Assembly: GCF_023228165.1 (NCBI RefSeq)
Contig: NZ_JALOBS010000026.1
Location: 4,576 to 68,575 of the forward strand
Origin: Methylomonas sp.
GTDB lineage: Bacteria; Pseudomonadota; Gammaproteobacteria; Methylococcales; Methylomonadaceae
Direction: 5' to 3'
Length of the DNA: 64,000 bases
Shown: piece after piece, positions 18,565 through 27,465 of the stretch
Position numbering within the stretch: the first letter of the stretch is position 1
How the letters are laid out: each line of letters begins with the position of its first letter
Position numbers and translations under genes: made by a program
The notes under the pieces: model-generated
Told to the model about the DNA's origin: nothing
What the model saw: the letters and a program-made list of their open reading frames with translations, nothing else
Databases searched by the model: none

Positions 18565-18987
18565 ATGGATATAACTGAGGTCGCAAAGGTATCTGGATTT
18601 CCAGCCTCGACGTTACGATTCTATGAAGAAAAAGGATTGATCCAGTCTACTGGTCGCGTGGGTCTGCGCCGTCTATTCAACTCCGATGTGCTAGAGCGGC
18701 TGGCTTTAATCGGTTTGGGGCGTGGCGCCGGTTTTTCGCTTGATGAGATCAGTGAAATGTTTACCCCTGAAGGCCCCGAAATCAATAGAGCATTGCTTTT
18801 GGCCAAGGCGGATGAGTTGGACAGAAAGATTAAAGAACTGACGGCCATGCGAAATGGACTCCGTCATGCTGCGGTCTGCAATGCACCAAACCATTTTGAA
18901 TGTCCAAAATTTCTTCGTCTTCTTCGTGTTGCAGGTAAGAATCGATTTAGACAGCCAAGTAAATTGAAGGAAAACAAATTTAAATGA
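18565..18987 (+). CDS. MerR-family transcriptional regulator
   Basis: 140 residues. The N-terminal winged helix-turn-helix (MDITEVAKVSGFPASTLRFYEEKGLI) is followed by a dimerisation helix (about 80-105). A short C-terminal part has two cysteines in a CNAPNHFEC arrangement (about 111-119) and a basic tail. Cysteines there fit metal- or redox-sensing MerR proteins, but the spacing is not one of the copper, mercury or SoxR signatures I know. It is divergent from tpm-tauE across a 136-bp region holding its probable operator. Inducer unknown; a sulfur, selenium or tellurium species is a reasonable guess. Confidence 0.85.
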   Translation: MDITEVAKVSGFPASTLRFYEEKGLIQSTGRVGLRRLFNSDVLERLALIGLGRGAGFSLDEISEMFTPEGPEINRALLLAKADELDRKIKELTAMRNGLRHAAVCNAPNHFECPKFLRLLRVAGKNRFRQPSKLKENKFK

Positions 18988-19092
18988 GGCGTGCAAATTG
19001 CTAAATCACTGATTATTTGGTGAACCAACGCGCAGGCAAGATGACTATTTGGATTGCACTTTCGCAATGGATAGATTGCTGATCAAGCCTAA

Positions 19093-19172
19093 AAAAGCGT
19101 AGGGTCAATAAAAAAGCGTAGGGTCAGGCCTTACATTTGACATTTGTAGGGAAAAATTGTAAGGCCTGACCC
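19093..19172. repeat. Palindromic REP-like element with duplicated leader
   Basis: Perfect 15-bp arms GGGTCAGGCCTTACA (19121-19135) and TGTAAGGCCTGACCC (19158-19172) with a 22-base loop. Immediately before it the stretch AAAAAGCGTAGGGTCA occurs twice (about 19094-19107 and 19111-19125). The form resembles dispersed palindromes common in gammaproteobacterial intergenic DNA. It marks the left edge of the helicase island. Confidence 0.7.
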
Positions 19173-19604
19173 CCGATACAATTGCCAAGTATCCAGCACT
19201 TCAGCGGTAAGGCTAAAAAACTCACTCACAAGCGCGTTTATCAGCACGCCAACTTAGATGTTGAAGTGCTCTATGCCAGCCCGAAACTGTATCGCTGGGT
19301 GCAAGGGTTCAAAAATACGATCAATGCTCACAGTACGGAGTTTGATGTTTTACTGATGGACTGCATGTTTGCATAGCTGTTACCAAAGCCGCATGCCAAG
19401 ATTGAATAGCAGAGCTAGGCAGATAGTGGCTGTCAAAGGATAAATGCTAGAATAAATACATCATCACAAATGATTTGGTTTCGATCACTACTGACTCAAC
19501 GGTTTGCAATACTTGTAAAGGATCATGCATTTAGTTATGGACAACACCACCAACATGCCGATTGAAATAAGGCAAATTAAATTTTGAAGGGAAATGCTCG
19601 GTTT
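19173..19604. other. Intergenic stretch, no supported gene
   Basis: About 430 AT-rich bases between the palindrome and the acidic protein gene. A 64-codon frame with a TTG start at 19182 exists (FSGKAKKLTHKRVYQHANLD is its most protein-like part) but has no clear ribosome site or recognised family; it may be a gene remnant. No promoter was assigned with confidence. Confidence 0.4.
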
Positions 19605-21248
19605 ATGGACAGAAAATCTCTTCTTCAAGAAGTTAATAAGCTGGTTTCTTCCGGACTCAGAAAATCAGCAATAGATTTAATTAACGAATATTTAGAAGAC
19701 TATCCAAATGACTCCTCTGTGCTGAGTGCGCTGGGGAGAATCTATTTGCTAGAAAAAAAACCAGAGCAAGCCGTTAAATATCTACAGCTCTCTTTAGGCT
19801 CGCGCAATACAGGATTAGCGGCTGGTACTCTTGTTACGTCATACGGTTTTGATGAACTAGATCATGACGACCTGGAGTACATAGAGAACTCTGCAACCGA
19901 AGATGAGTTAGATTATTCATACGAAAGCGAGGACGTTCATCAATTTTCTGCAATTTCAAAACAATCTTCTCAGGCCGATAACGAAAATCAAGTAATCGAA
20001 CTACCAAGTCAGCAAGAAACTGAGCAGCCTAACGATCATGTTTTTATTCAGATTAAAATCGAAACTTCCGTAAACAATGTTTTTGAGTTAGACGAGGAAG
20101 ATGAGGAAGAATTTGATCCTGAATTCATTGAAATAAATTCAAATAATACTCTTGATAATGAAGACTATTTTTTACCCTACCAGTCAGATGTTTTCGACGA
20201 TCCTTTTCAAAAAGAACTTGCAGAACTACCCGATTTAGAAGATGAAGTCGAGGAAGATGATGTAGAAGAAGCTTTCGTCAGTGAAGAAGAAAAATCAATT
20301 GAGGACGAGTTTGACTGGGACGGCGTTGAAGATTTTGACGATATTGACGAACCGGATTTAGTTCACTATTTGCAGGATCATCAGGTAAAGATTGGTGGCA
20401 AGATTAGCAGAGTCGAGCGAGCCAAGCAGATCGCAACCGAGGTCATTCAAGCCTACGATTGGGGTATTCAAAATCTCGGTTTACTTCAACAAGTTTTTTA
20501 TGAAAATGGCTGGGCAGCAGCTAGGGTTGCAATAGAACATGAGTTAGCAAGAGGCCTAGTGCCGGCTGAATTAGAGTTGGCGATTTTTGTTAGAAGTTTG
20601 TGGACTGAGAACCAACAATATTGGATTTCGTTTATTCACACCTCAAAGCAACCTGGTCAAGAAACCAGAGCCGCTTATAAATGTATGAGCTGGCGTGAGG
20701 CGCTTCGGATTATAAGAGTATTCAACAATCTACCTTCTGAGGAAGAAATTCAGTTGTTTGTCGATGATATTTACGACGATTGGTACTGTAGTCCGAGATT
20801 GCAAAAGCAATATAAAGCCTTTATCCGATACCTTAAATATCGCACCGGCTCAGTTCGCCACACATTGCCAGCAAATGAACAATTTTCCTTCATAGCCGCA
20901 TATGAACAAGACACCTTAATTGAACTGCCACGAGAGGAAATTAAATTCGCGCAAGGTGTTGATTCGCTAAAACAGCAAGGTATTGACCTCGAAAATATGC
21001 TGCAAGATTTGGAGCAAAGATATGACGTCGTCAAACCTTCCGTCATTATTGATGAGGATAATTTTTATCTCATGGATGACTCAAAAGTTGCCAGTAAACC
21101 AAAAAACAAATCCAAGGCCGTTATTGCTGACGAAGATGAAGCCGAGGACCTTGATGATGAACCTGTAACCCCACAACCACTGCTGAAATCTAAACCCACG
21201 CGATTCAAATCGTTACTGGAAGACATTTACTGCAATACACAGGAATAA
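19605..21248 (+). CDS. Acidic protein paired with SNF2-like helicase, function unknown
   Basis: About 547 residues. Residues 1-65 look like a TPR-type helical pair (LGRIYLLEKKPEQAVKYLQL). Residues 75-245 are extremely acidic, with several runs of D/E. The remainder (about 255-480) is a mixed globular region with many aromatic residues (WGIQNLGLLQQVFYENGWAA; WLDs absent), and the tail is again charged. I do not recognise a family. The stop is 10 bp before the helicase start, so it is likely co-expressed and probably its partner. ATG at 19605 was taken as start; an in-frame TTG at 19584 is the alternative and neither has a strong ribosome site. The acidic middle could be a DNA mimic or a disordered linker (inference). 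Confidence 0.7.
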   Translation: MDRKSLLQEVNKLVSSGLRKSAIDLINEYLEDYPNDSSVLSALGRIYLLEKKPEQAVKYLQLSLGSRNTGLAAGTLVTSYGFDELDHDDLEYIENSATEDELDYSYESEDVHQFSAISKQSSQADNENQVIELPSQQETEQPNDHVFIQIKIETSVNNVFELDEEDEEEFDPEFIEINSNNTLDNEDYFLPYQSDVFDDPFQKELAELPDLEDEVEEDDVEEAFVSEEEKSIEDEFDWDGVEDFDDIDEPDLVHYLQDHQVKIGGKISRVERAKQIATEVIQAYDWGIQNLGLLQQVFYENGWAAARVAIEHELARGLVPAELELAIFVRSLWTENQQYWISFIHTSKQPGQETRAAYKCMSWREALRIIRVFNNLPSEEEIQLFVDDIYDDWYCSPRLQKQYKAFIRYLKYRTGSVRHTLPANEQFSFIAAYEQDTLIELPREEIKFAQGVDSLKQQGIDLENMLQDLEQRYDVVKPSVIIDEDNFYLMDDSKVASKPKNKSKAVIADEDEAEDLDDEPVTPQPLLKSKPTRFKSLLEDIYCNTQE

Positions 21249-21258
21249 CGAATTAGCG

Positions 21259-24084
21259 ATGAATAACAGACTGATACCAGTACAAAACTCGTGGGTTAAG
21301 CTGAAAAATACCTCAGGCGACGAAAAAATCGGTCGCGTTGAAGCCACCATTCCGCGCACTGAAGGCATTCAAGTTAAAGTCAAATGGCATGGAAACCATG
21401 AAAGCAGCTTGGTGCCCTTGTCAGAGTTGCGTAGCGGTTTCAAACTCAACATGGATGTTCAGGATGTCCCAAATTCCCGCACTAGAAAAACGTTCGGTGA
21501 AGGCGTCATCGTAAAAACCCGCACCATAGGTGGCAGGGATCAGGTGCTCGTAGACTTCCTGGCTTTGGGCCAACAAGTCTGGTTACCTTATGAAAATTTA
21601 CGACAAATCAAAGGCGTCAAACATCGTTTCACCCTCTGCGACAAAGGCCCCGCAGATAGCGCAGAACGTTTTCGACTCAAGTCTTTAGCCCATGCCTTGG
21701 AGTTATGGAACGAGAACACCGGGTCTCTTTCCAATCTGGACATTGATCCATTACCACATCAAATCCATCTGGTTCACCATATCCTGGCCTCCGGCAATCT
21801 GAACTGGTTGATCGCAGATGATGTTGGTTTAGGCAAAACCATTGAAACCGGTATGTTGATGGCGGCGCTCAAACAGCGAGGCAATTTGCGCCGCGTGCTG
21901 CTGATTACGCCTGCCGGACTGACTAAGCAATGGCAGGAAGAGCTACATTACAAGTTCAAGTTAGACAAATTCCAAATCTACGGGGAAGACTTTCAAATCA
22001 ACGAAACCCGCCATTGGAAAATGTACGATCACGTCATCGGGTCTATTGACCGGTTAAAAGAAGAAAATCACTTAGAAAGCCTGCTCAAAGCCGATCCGTG
22101 GGATTTAATCGTTTTCGACGAAGGCCACCGCTTAACTCGTCGTCAATACGGACTAAAACTTGATTCTTCACAACGCTTTGAATTAGCCGCAAGCTTACGT
22201 ACTAAAACCGATGCGATGATTTTACTCAGCGCCACGCCTCACCAGGGTATGCACGATAAGTTCACCGCCTTATTGGAATTGTTACATCCCGAGCGCAAAG
22301 ACGAAATCACTACGCTATCGCTCAATCCGGAAATTTTGCGCGACATGGTGTTTCGTAACCATAAAGCCGATGTCACCAATGCCAACGGTGAATTCATCTT
22401 TCGCGGCAAAACCACCAAAGCTATGCGCGTCATGGCCAGCCCCGAAGCTAAAGCCTTTGACGAGACCTTACAAAACTATCTCAAGCAAGGTTACGCCGCC
22501 GGTAAAGCCATGGGTATTCGTGGCAATACTATCGGGTTTGTCATGACCGTCTACCGTAAACTTGCTGCTTCCAGCGTTGCCGCTATTCAAAGTGCCTTAG
22601 AACGCCGCAAACATCGTTTACGAGGCGAATACGAAAAAGGCTACACCATTAACGATCTGGACGAACGCGATCAACGCTACGCCGGAGAGTGGGAAGAACA
22701 GTTAGCCACCGATGCCAAAGAATTTTTCGACGGCGAAATGTCATTACTTGACGATCTTCTGGCGGAAGCCGCGCAACTCAGAGCCAATGACGGCAAACTA
22801 CAGTTGTTTATGCAGGAATTAGTGGGCACTGTATTGGCGGAACATCCCCAACAAAAAATCCTGATCTTCACCGAATACCGCAATACCCAAAACTACCTCA
22901 AAGAAGCCCTGCAACAACGTTTCGGCACCCAGAGCGTAGAACTCATCAACGGCTCCATGTCGCATCAAGATCGGCAAATCGCGATTAACAACTTTGAAGA
23001 TCAAGCCCAGTTTTTGATCTCCACAGAAGCCGGTGGCGAAGGTATTAATCTACAACGCCAATGCCACATCATGGTCAATTTTGACCTGCCTTGGAACCCG
23101 ATGCGCTTGGTGCAACGGATTGGCCGTTTGTACCGTTACGGCCAACAAAATCGTGTCGTGGTGTTTAACATCCACTCGCCCGGCACCGTCGACGAACAAA
23201 TCATGAGTTTGATGTACACCCGCATCGAGCAAGTCGTATCGGATTTATGCGTCATGAACGGCGACGAGTTCAACGAAAAACTACAAGATGACATCCTAGG
23301 TGAAATTGCCGATTTGGTTGACGTCAAACAAATCCTTAACGACGCTATAGAAGCCGGTATCGACAGAACCCAGCAACGGATCGATGAAGCCTTGCAACGC
23401 GCGAAAGAAGCCACCGAGAAACAGCGCGAACTATTCCAGAATGCCGCCAGCTACGATCCCAATGAAACCCGCAATGAACTGAGCATCAGCAAAGAACACA
23501 GCGTTGCTTTTGTTGAAGGCATGTTCAAACAACTCAATATCGAGATCGTTGAAACTACTCATAACGGTGCCATTTGGCAGATACGCTTACCGGAAACAAT
23601 TCAACAGGAACTGAACAGCAAACGCTCGCGCTATGAAGTGACGTTGGATCGGCAACTCGCCGCGCATCGTCCCAACACTCACATGTTGGATTTGGATTCG
23701 TTTTTAATGCAATATCTGCTGCAAAAAGCCAAAGCCTACGACTTTGCTGGTCTTACCGCAGTCCTCAAAACCGAAGCCATCAAAGGCCCTGCCGTTTTCA
23801 CCAGCATCTTGCGCTGGCAAAATGACCAAGGTAATCGCTTGCGCCAAGAGTTTACCGTCTATCAATTGCTCAACAGTGGCAAAGTAGAAACTAATCCACA
23901 GGCCTTCGGCGAATGGTTGAAGCAACCCGCCGTCACCGGTCAGGTAAATATCGATAAAGAGCGCAACCAAGACTTACTCAAAAAAGCCGAACAAGCCGCC
24001 GACAAGCGTTTAGCGCAAGTTAGCAACCAATATTTGCAGCCGGAAAATCACCAGTGGGTGACGGCAGCTTGGATAGAAAATTAA
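21259..24084 (+). CDS. SNF2/RapA-type DEAD/DEAH helicase, probable defence component
   Basis: 941 residues. Motif I DDVGLGKTIE (near 190), motif II FDEGH (near 289), motif III LSATPHQGM (near 323), motif IV FTEYRNTQNYL, motif V STEAGGEGINLQ and motif VI QRIGRLYRYGQ are all intact, so an active double-stranded-DNA translocase is likely. The N-terminal ~130 residues carry two small beta modules, and the C-terminal ~280 residues are a helical family-specific extension. Helicases of this type occur with methyltransferases and nucleases in restriction-like defence clusters (for example the DISARM DrmD group), and the next gene is indeed the start of a methyltransferase. It could also be a RapA-like transcription recycling factor, but the context argues for defence. 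Confidence 0.8.
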   Translation: MNNRLIPVQNSWVKLKNTSGDEKIGRVEATIPRTEGIQVKVKWHGNHESSLVPLSELRSGFKLNMDVQDVPNSRTRKTFGEGVIVKTRTIGGRDQVLVDFLALGQQVWLPYENLRQIKGVKHRFTLCDKGPADSAERFRLKSLAHALELWNENTGSLSNLDIDPLPHQIHLVHHILASGNLNWLIADDVGLGKTIETGMLMAALKQRGNLRRVLLITPAGLTKQWQEELHYKFKLDKFQIYGEDFQINETRHWKMYDHVIGSIDRLKEENHLESLLKADPWDLIVFDEGHRLTRRQYGLKLDSSQRFELAASLRTKTDAMILLSATPHQGMHDKFTALLELLHPERKDEITTLSLNPEILRDMVFRNHKADVTNANGEFIFRGKTTKAMRVMASPEAKAFDETLQNYLKQGYAAGKAMGIRGNTIGFVMTVYRKLAASSVAAIQSALERRKHRLRGEYEKGYTINDLDERDQRYAGEWEEQLATDAKEFFDGEMSLLDDLLAEAAQLRANDGKLQLFMQELVGTVLAEHPQQKILIFTEYRNTQNYLKEALQQRFGTQSVELINGSMSHQDRQIAINNFEDQAQFLISTEAGGEGINLQRQCHIMVNFDLPWNPMRLVQRIGRLYRYGQQNRVVVFNIHSPGTVDEQIMSLMYTRIEQVVSDLCVMNGDEFNEKLQDDILGEIADLVDVKQILNDAIEAGIDRTQQRIDEALQRAKEATEKQRELFQNAASYDPNETRNELSISKEHSVAFVEGMFKQLNIEIVETTHNGAIWQIRLPETIQQELNSKRSRYEVTLDRQLAAHRPNTHMLDLDSFLMQYLLQKAKAYDFAGLTAVLKTEAIKGPAVFTSILRWQNDQGNRLRQEFTVYQLLNSGKVETNPQAFGEWLKQPAVTGQVNIDKERNQDLLKKAEQAADKRLAQVSNQYLQPENHQWVTAAWIEN

Positions 24085-24102
24085 AAACATCACGGACACT
24101 AC

Positions 24103-24348
24103 ATGGCTAGCAATAACGACAATAACGGACAGCAATCCAGTAACTACACCCACTCGCAGGAAGCCGTCCAACGCCCGGACATCGGCATTCAACCGGAATT
24201 TAATAACCGCAAACCACCCCAAAACTACCGCTATGATTCATCGTTAGCGCCGGAATTAAGCTGGGATGAAAACGCCGAACGTGAACTAGCAGAACTAATG
24301 GGTGACCCCTTTGATTCTTGTATCTTTCTATCCTGCCAACCAAGGTGA
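24103..24348 (+). pseudogene. N-terminal fragment of a DNA methyltransferase (type III Mod-like)
   Basis: 81 codons. The part YRYDSSLAPELSWDENAERE (about 45-64) with LAEL after it is the characteristic opening of a group of site-specific adenine methyltransferases found beside SNF2 helicases; full-length members run to several hundred residues. After residue ~68 the similarity stops and the frame ends in unrelated sequence at 24346-24348. The gene follows the helicase by 18 bp, so it is the broken third member of the operon. Family recall is from memory and moderately sure. Confidence 0.6.
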
Positions 24349-24738
24349 ATAATCTTCATGGGTTAGCAAAGAGGAGGAATTTCAAGGTTACAGTTACAAA
24401 GAAGCTGTAAAACCGATTGTAGGTAATGAGTTACGCTCTTTGCTACTAATTTCAGAAAAACCAATTTTTTGCTTGAATGCACCTAGAAGCGATCGTCTAT
24501 TTAGTTTCATGAGAATGATGTTAGCGGCTAGATTTTGTCTCTAACTATTTTTGCTAAATGACTATAAAAGTCATCAATAAACGAATGGAAACAGTAACAC
24601 TAACGCCACGTTGACTTTTATTTTCTAGGGTGAGGCCAGGCCTTTATGAGCGTTACAGTAACAAATTAGGGTTGCTAATAATTTCATTCATCCAAAAGTG
24701 CAAATGCGCGAAAAACTTTTATAACCTATGGAGTATTT
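24349..24738. other. Intergenic stretch with a possible gene tail
   Basis: Between the broken methyltransferase and the dockerin gene. A plus-strand frame lacking a start, from about 24356 to the TAA near 24544, reads plausibly as protein (EEEFQGYSYKEAVKPIVGNE, then LFSFMRMMLAARFCL) and may be the 3-prime remnant of a deleted gene, consistent with a deletion junction near 24310-24350. The remainder (24545-24738) is AT-rich and presumably holds the promoter of the dockerin gene; no clear -35/-10 pair was seen. Confidence 0.35.
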
Positions 24739-26766
24739 ATGGAAATTCGTCGACATTATCGCAGGCCATACACCCTTGAGAGATTATTTATGCCATTAAG
24801 CACGATTTTAGCGTTGCTACTATTGGTACCGGCAGCACTTGCGGCCGGACAGGATGGTGACGACAGGCTCTCGTCGCCTAAAGCCCCCCGAATTTTGGCG
24901 CGTAGCGCTTTAGGGCCAAGATCTTCGCCTTTCGACCCGCCTTCTCAAGATGTTTTTTTTACTGACGCGAACGATGCCAGAGGACGAGAGTACTATGTCA
25001 CGACGGAAGGAGCCAAGGTCTACGACCTTTACAGCGGCCACTATGAAGGTTGGGGCGACTACGAATACACGTTGCCGGCTTCTCCCACTCCCAAGTTGAT
25101 GGCACCGGCTACCCTGGCGATGGCAAGCACGGATCTGCAACTTCCGGGTACGGCAAGTTTCCGAACGCTCGATAGCAATGGCGACGGCATTTATGAAGGC
25201 ATTGCCGCCGATGTCGACGTAGAGGTGTTGACTGCCGGTAGCTACACGATAGTCGGGCGGCTTGAGAAGAACGGCAATTTGGTGGCAAACAGGCCGGCTT
25301 ATGAATCGCAGTTATCCAGCCGCGCTACTTTTCAGGTAAACGCTCCGGGTAGCCAAAAGGTAACTATCATATTTTCCGGGGAGCTGATTTATCTATCCGG
25401 GCAAGACGGCCCTTACGATCTGGTGTTGAGAGGTAACAACATCCATCTTACGCTGCAGACCCCAGCATACGACCATCGTTCCTTTTGCGAGCTACTGACC
25501 ACTATCACCGGGGTAGACGACGAAGGAATTGACGAGAACAATGATGGCACGCTGGAAGGCATCCGCGCTAATGTCGAATTAACCGGCCGCGCCGCCGGCA
25601 ACTATCGCATGATAGGCAGTCTCATCAAAAACGGCGCAACCTTGGTCAACGCCAGTGCCGAAATTACGCTCTCGGCCGACCGGCAGACCGTATCCTTGGT
25701 ATTTTCCGGTCTGCCACTGAAACGATCCGGAAAGGATGGTCCCTACGAAGGCGTGGTGTACTTGCAGGACGGCAACAGTCATACCGTTTCAAGCTTCGAT
25801 TTTCCGACGCAAGCCTACCAAGCCGGTGCTTTCGAGTCGGTGATCGAGCCGGTCGGGGCTCAATCGGACCAAGGCATAGACAGCAACGGCAATGGCCTGC
25901 ACGACACGCTCTCCGTCACCTTTGGGGCGTCGTTCTCCCGCGGTGGAACCTTCCTGTTGACCGGTGCCCTCAGTAATGCAGCCGGAAACAACACCGTGTT
26001 CAGCGAACAACTGATCACCGTTGTACCTGGCACCCGGCAAGTGTCTCTCAATTTCGCCGGCCCCGATATCTATGGGCAGCAAATAGACGGTCCTTACCGG
26101 ATCGAAGTTTCGCTCCGCGACCCATCGACTCAGGAAGTCATTGACCGGCTAGCATTGCCACAAGAAACCAAGGAATACCTGTATACCGATTTCGATTCGT
26201 CTCGGAATATATCAGCCATTACTTTAACTGGCGCCTCAAACGACCAGGGCATCGATACTGACGGGAACGGTTTGTTTAATCAACTTCAGGTCGGTGTGGC
26301 CGTGAAACTGATAAACAGCGGTACTTACGAATGGAGTGCGCGTTTGGTCGATTCACGCGGCACTGAGATAGGTTTCTACACTAAGAGAGCTTTCTTAAAT
26401 GCCGGCAACAGCCAAATTGATTTTGTCTTTGACGGCACCCGAATCGGCAAGAACGGTAGAGATGGGCCTTATTTCGTCAAGAGCCTATTGATGTACGGGA
26501 CTAGCACCAACCTGGTAGCCACAGATGTAGCTGCGACCTCAGATTATACGGCTAGCGAGCTCGAGGGTTACGTAGCCAAAATAGCGGGAGATATCAACGG
26601 CGATGGCAAAGTGGATCAGGCCGATGTGACGCTGTTCCAACAAAGCCTAGGCAGTGTGATAGGCGATGCGAAGTACAATCCGGACGCTGATCTCGATGGC
26701 GATGGTCGGGTTACCATCAATGACCTGCGCATACTTCGCGAACTGATTAAAAAATCTAGGCCGTGA
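24739..26766 (+). CDS. Secreted multidomain protein with four tandem repeats and C-terminal dockerin
   Basis: 675 residues; ATG at 24739 has GGAG six bases upstream. Signal peptide at about 17-36 (LLLLVPAALAAG). Four copies of a ~110-residue domain follow, at about 130-235, 248-350, 366-465 and 490-595. Copies 2-4 begin with an acidic GID-x-(N/D)-x-(D/N)-G calcium-type loop (GIDENNDG, GIDSNGNG, GIDTDGNG; copy 1 has LDSNGDG), and all four end with xDGPY (SGQDGPY, SGKDGPY, QIDGPY, NGRDGPY). The last ~60 residues are a type I dockerin: GDINGDGKVDQADVTLFQ and DADLDGDGRVTINDLRIL, the two Ca-binding F-hand halves. Dockerins bind cohesins, and a cohesin gene follows directly. The repeat domain is one I do not recognise; a surface or matrix role is inferred. 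Confidence 0.82.
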   Translation: MEIRRHYRRPYTLERLFMPLSTILALLLLVPAALAAGQDGDDRLSSPKAPRILARSALGPRSSPFDPPSQDVFFTDANDARGREYYVTTEGAKVYDLYSGHYEGWGDYEYTLPASPTPKLMAPATLAMASTDLQLPGTASFRTLDSNGDGIYEGIAADVDVEVLTAGSYTIVGRLEKNGNLVANRPAYESQLSSRATFQVNAPGSQKVTIIFSGELIYLSGQDGPYDLVLRGNNIHLTLQTPAYDHRSFCELLTTITGVDDEGIDENNDGTLEGIRANVELTGRAAGNYRMIGSLIKNGATLVNASAEITLSADRQTVSLVFSGLPLKRSGKDGPYEGVVYLQDGNSHTVSSFDFPTQAYQAGAFESVIEPVGAQSDQGIDSNGNGLHDTLSVTFGASFSRGGTFLLTGALSNAAGNNTVFSEQLITVVPGTRQVSLNFAGPDIYGQQIDGPYRIEVSLRDPSTQEVIDRLALPQETKEYLYTDFDSSRNISAITLTGASNDQGIDTDGNGLFNQLQVGVAVKLINSGTYEWSARLVDSRGTEIGFYTKRAFLNAGNSQIDFVFDGTRIGKNGRDGPYFVKSLLMYGTSTNLVATDVAATSDYTASELEGYVAKIAGDINGDGKVDQADVTLFQQSLGSVIGDAKYNPDADLDGDGRVTINDLRILRELIKKSRP

Positions 26767-26776
26767 GTCATGGACG

Positions 26777-26800
26777 GAGCGGTCGGGGTATTGACCGCTC
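26777..26800 (+). terminator. Hairpin between dockerin and cohesin genes
   Basis: Perfect 8-bp arms GAGCGGTC and GACCGCTC with an 8-base loop, followed by TATTC rather than a T-run, in the 78-bp gap. It may be a partial terminator or mRNA-stability element that sets the ratio of the two products. Confidence 0.4.
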
Positions 26801-26844
26801 TATTCAATCGGCTAAACGAATAAACACAAAATATGGAGCACGAT

Positions 26845-27465
26845 ATGTCAAAAAAATTAATGCTTTGCGGAACTTTGTTTTCGATCGGATTTGCCGTTTT
26901 TCAAACCGCAAATGCAGCATCGATTAACTTGACTCCCTCAAGTACAACGGTATTGTTCAGCAATACCGTACAGGTAGCAGTTTTAGCCGATATAGACGTA
27001 TCTGAATCCATTATAGGCTTTGGGTTCGATCTTTCGCTTAGCTCAGGAGGAGTACTTGATTTTGTGGGGTTTACCCCAGGAGGACTATTCGCTGATGATC
27101 TTTTAAATCTTGCTCCATTCAGCGACAGCGATGGTATTCGCGGTGCGTCAAACGGTGATCTGTTTTTTGGTCCAGCCATTTCCGGAAGCGGCATTCTGCT
27201 GGGCACTTTAGATCTAAAAGCTATCGGTTTAGGGACCGCGACGATTGATCTTTTGGCTGATGACCTAAATTTCTTTTTTACAGAAGGACTTATTCCTGAA
27301 GATCCAGGGCTTGTCAATTTTATTCCTCCCGTTACTAACGCTAGTATAACTGTTGTCGCAAACAATAATATTCCAGAGCCGCCTTTGGGGATGCTTATTG
27401 GAGTTGGAGTAGCAGCGATGATGCGATCCCTGCCAAGACAGAGAAATAGGCTATCGATTGGCTGA
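26845..27465 (+). CDS. Secreted cohesin-domain protein with PEP-CTERM-like tail
   Basis: 206 residues. ATG at 26845 is preferred over 26833 because GGAG lies six bases before it. Signal peptide (1-24, ending ANAAS). Residues 25-170 have the cohesin-type beta-sandwich pattern: LTPSSTTVLFSNTVQVAVLA, IIGFGFDLSLSSGGVLDF, and GSGILLGTLDLKAIGLGTAT as the hydrophobic strand before the end. The C-terminus has IPEPP, a hydrophobic helix and RRxR-like basic residues (RSLPRQRNR), the layout of a PEP-CTERM sorting signal processed by exosortase. It lies 78 bp after a dockerin gene on the same strand, so the two products are candidate binding partners. No exosortase gene is in the window. Confidence 0.8.
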   Translation: MSKKLMLCGTLFSIGFAVFQTANAASINLTPSSTTVLFSNTVQVAVLADIDVSESIIGFGFDLSLSSGGVLDFVGFTPGGLFADDLLNLAPFSDSDGIRGASNGDLFFGPAISGSGILLGTLDLKAIGLGTATIDLLADDLNFFFTEGLIPEDPGLVNFIPPVTNASITVVANNNIPEPPLGMLIGVGVAAMMRSLPRQRNRLSIG

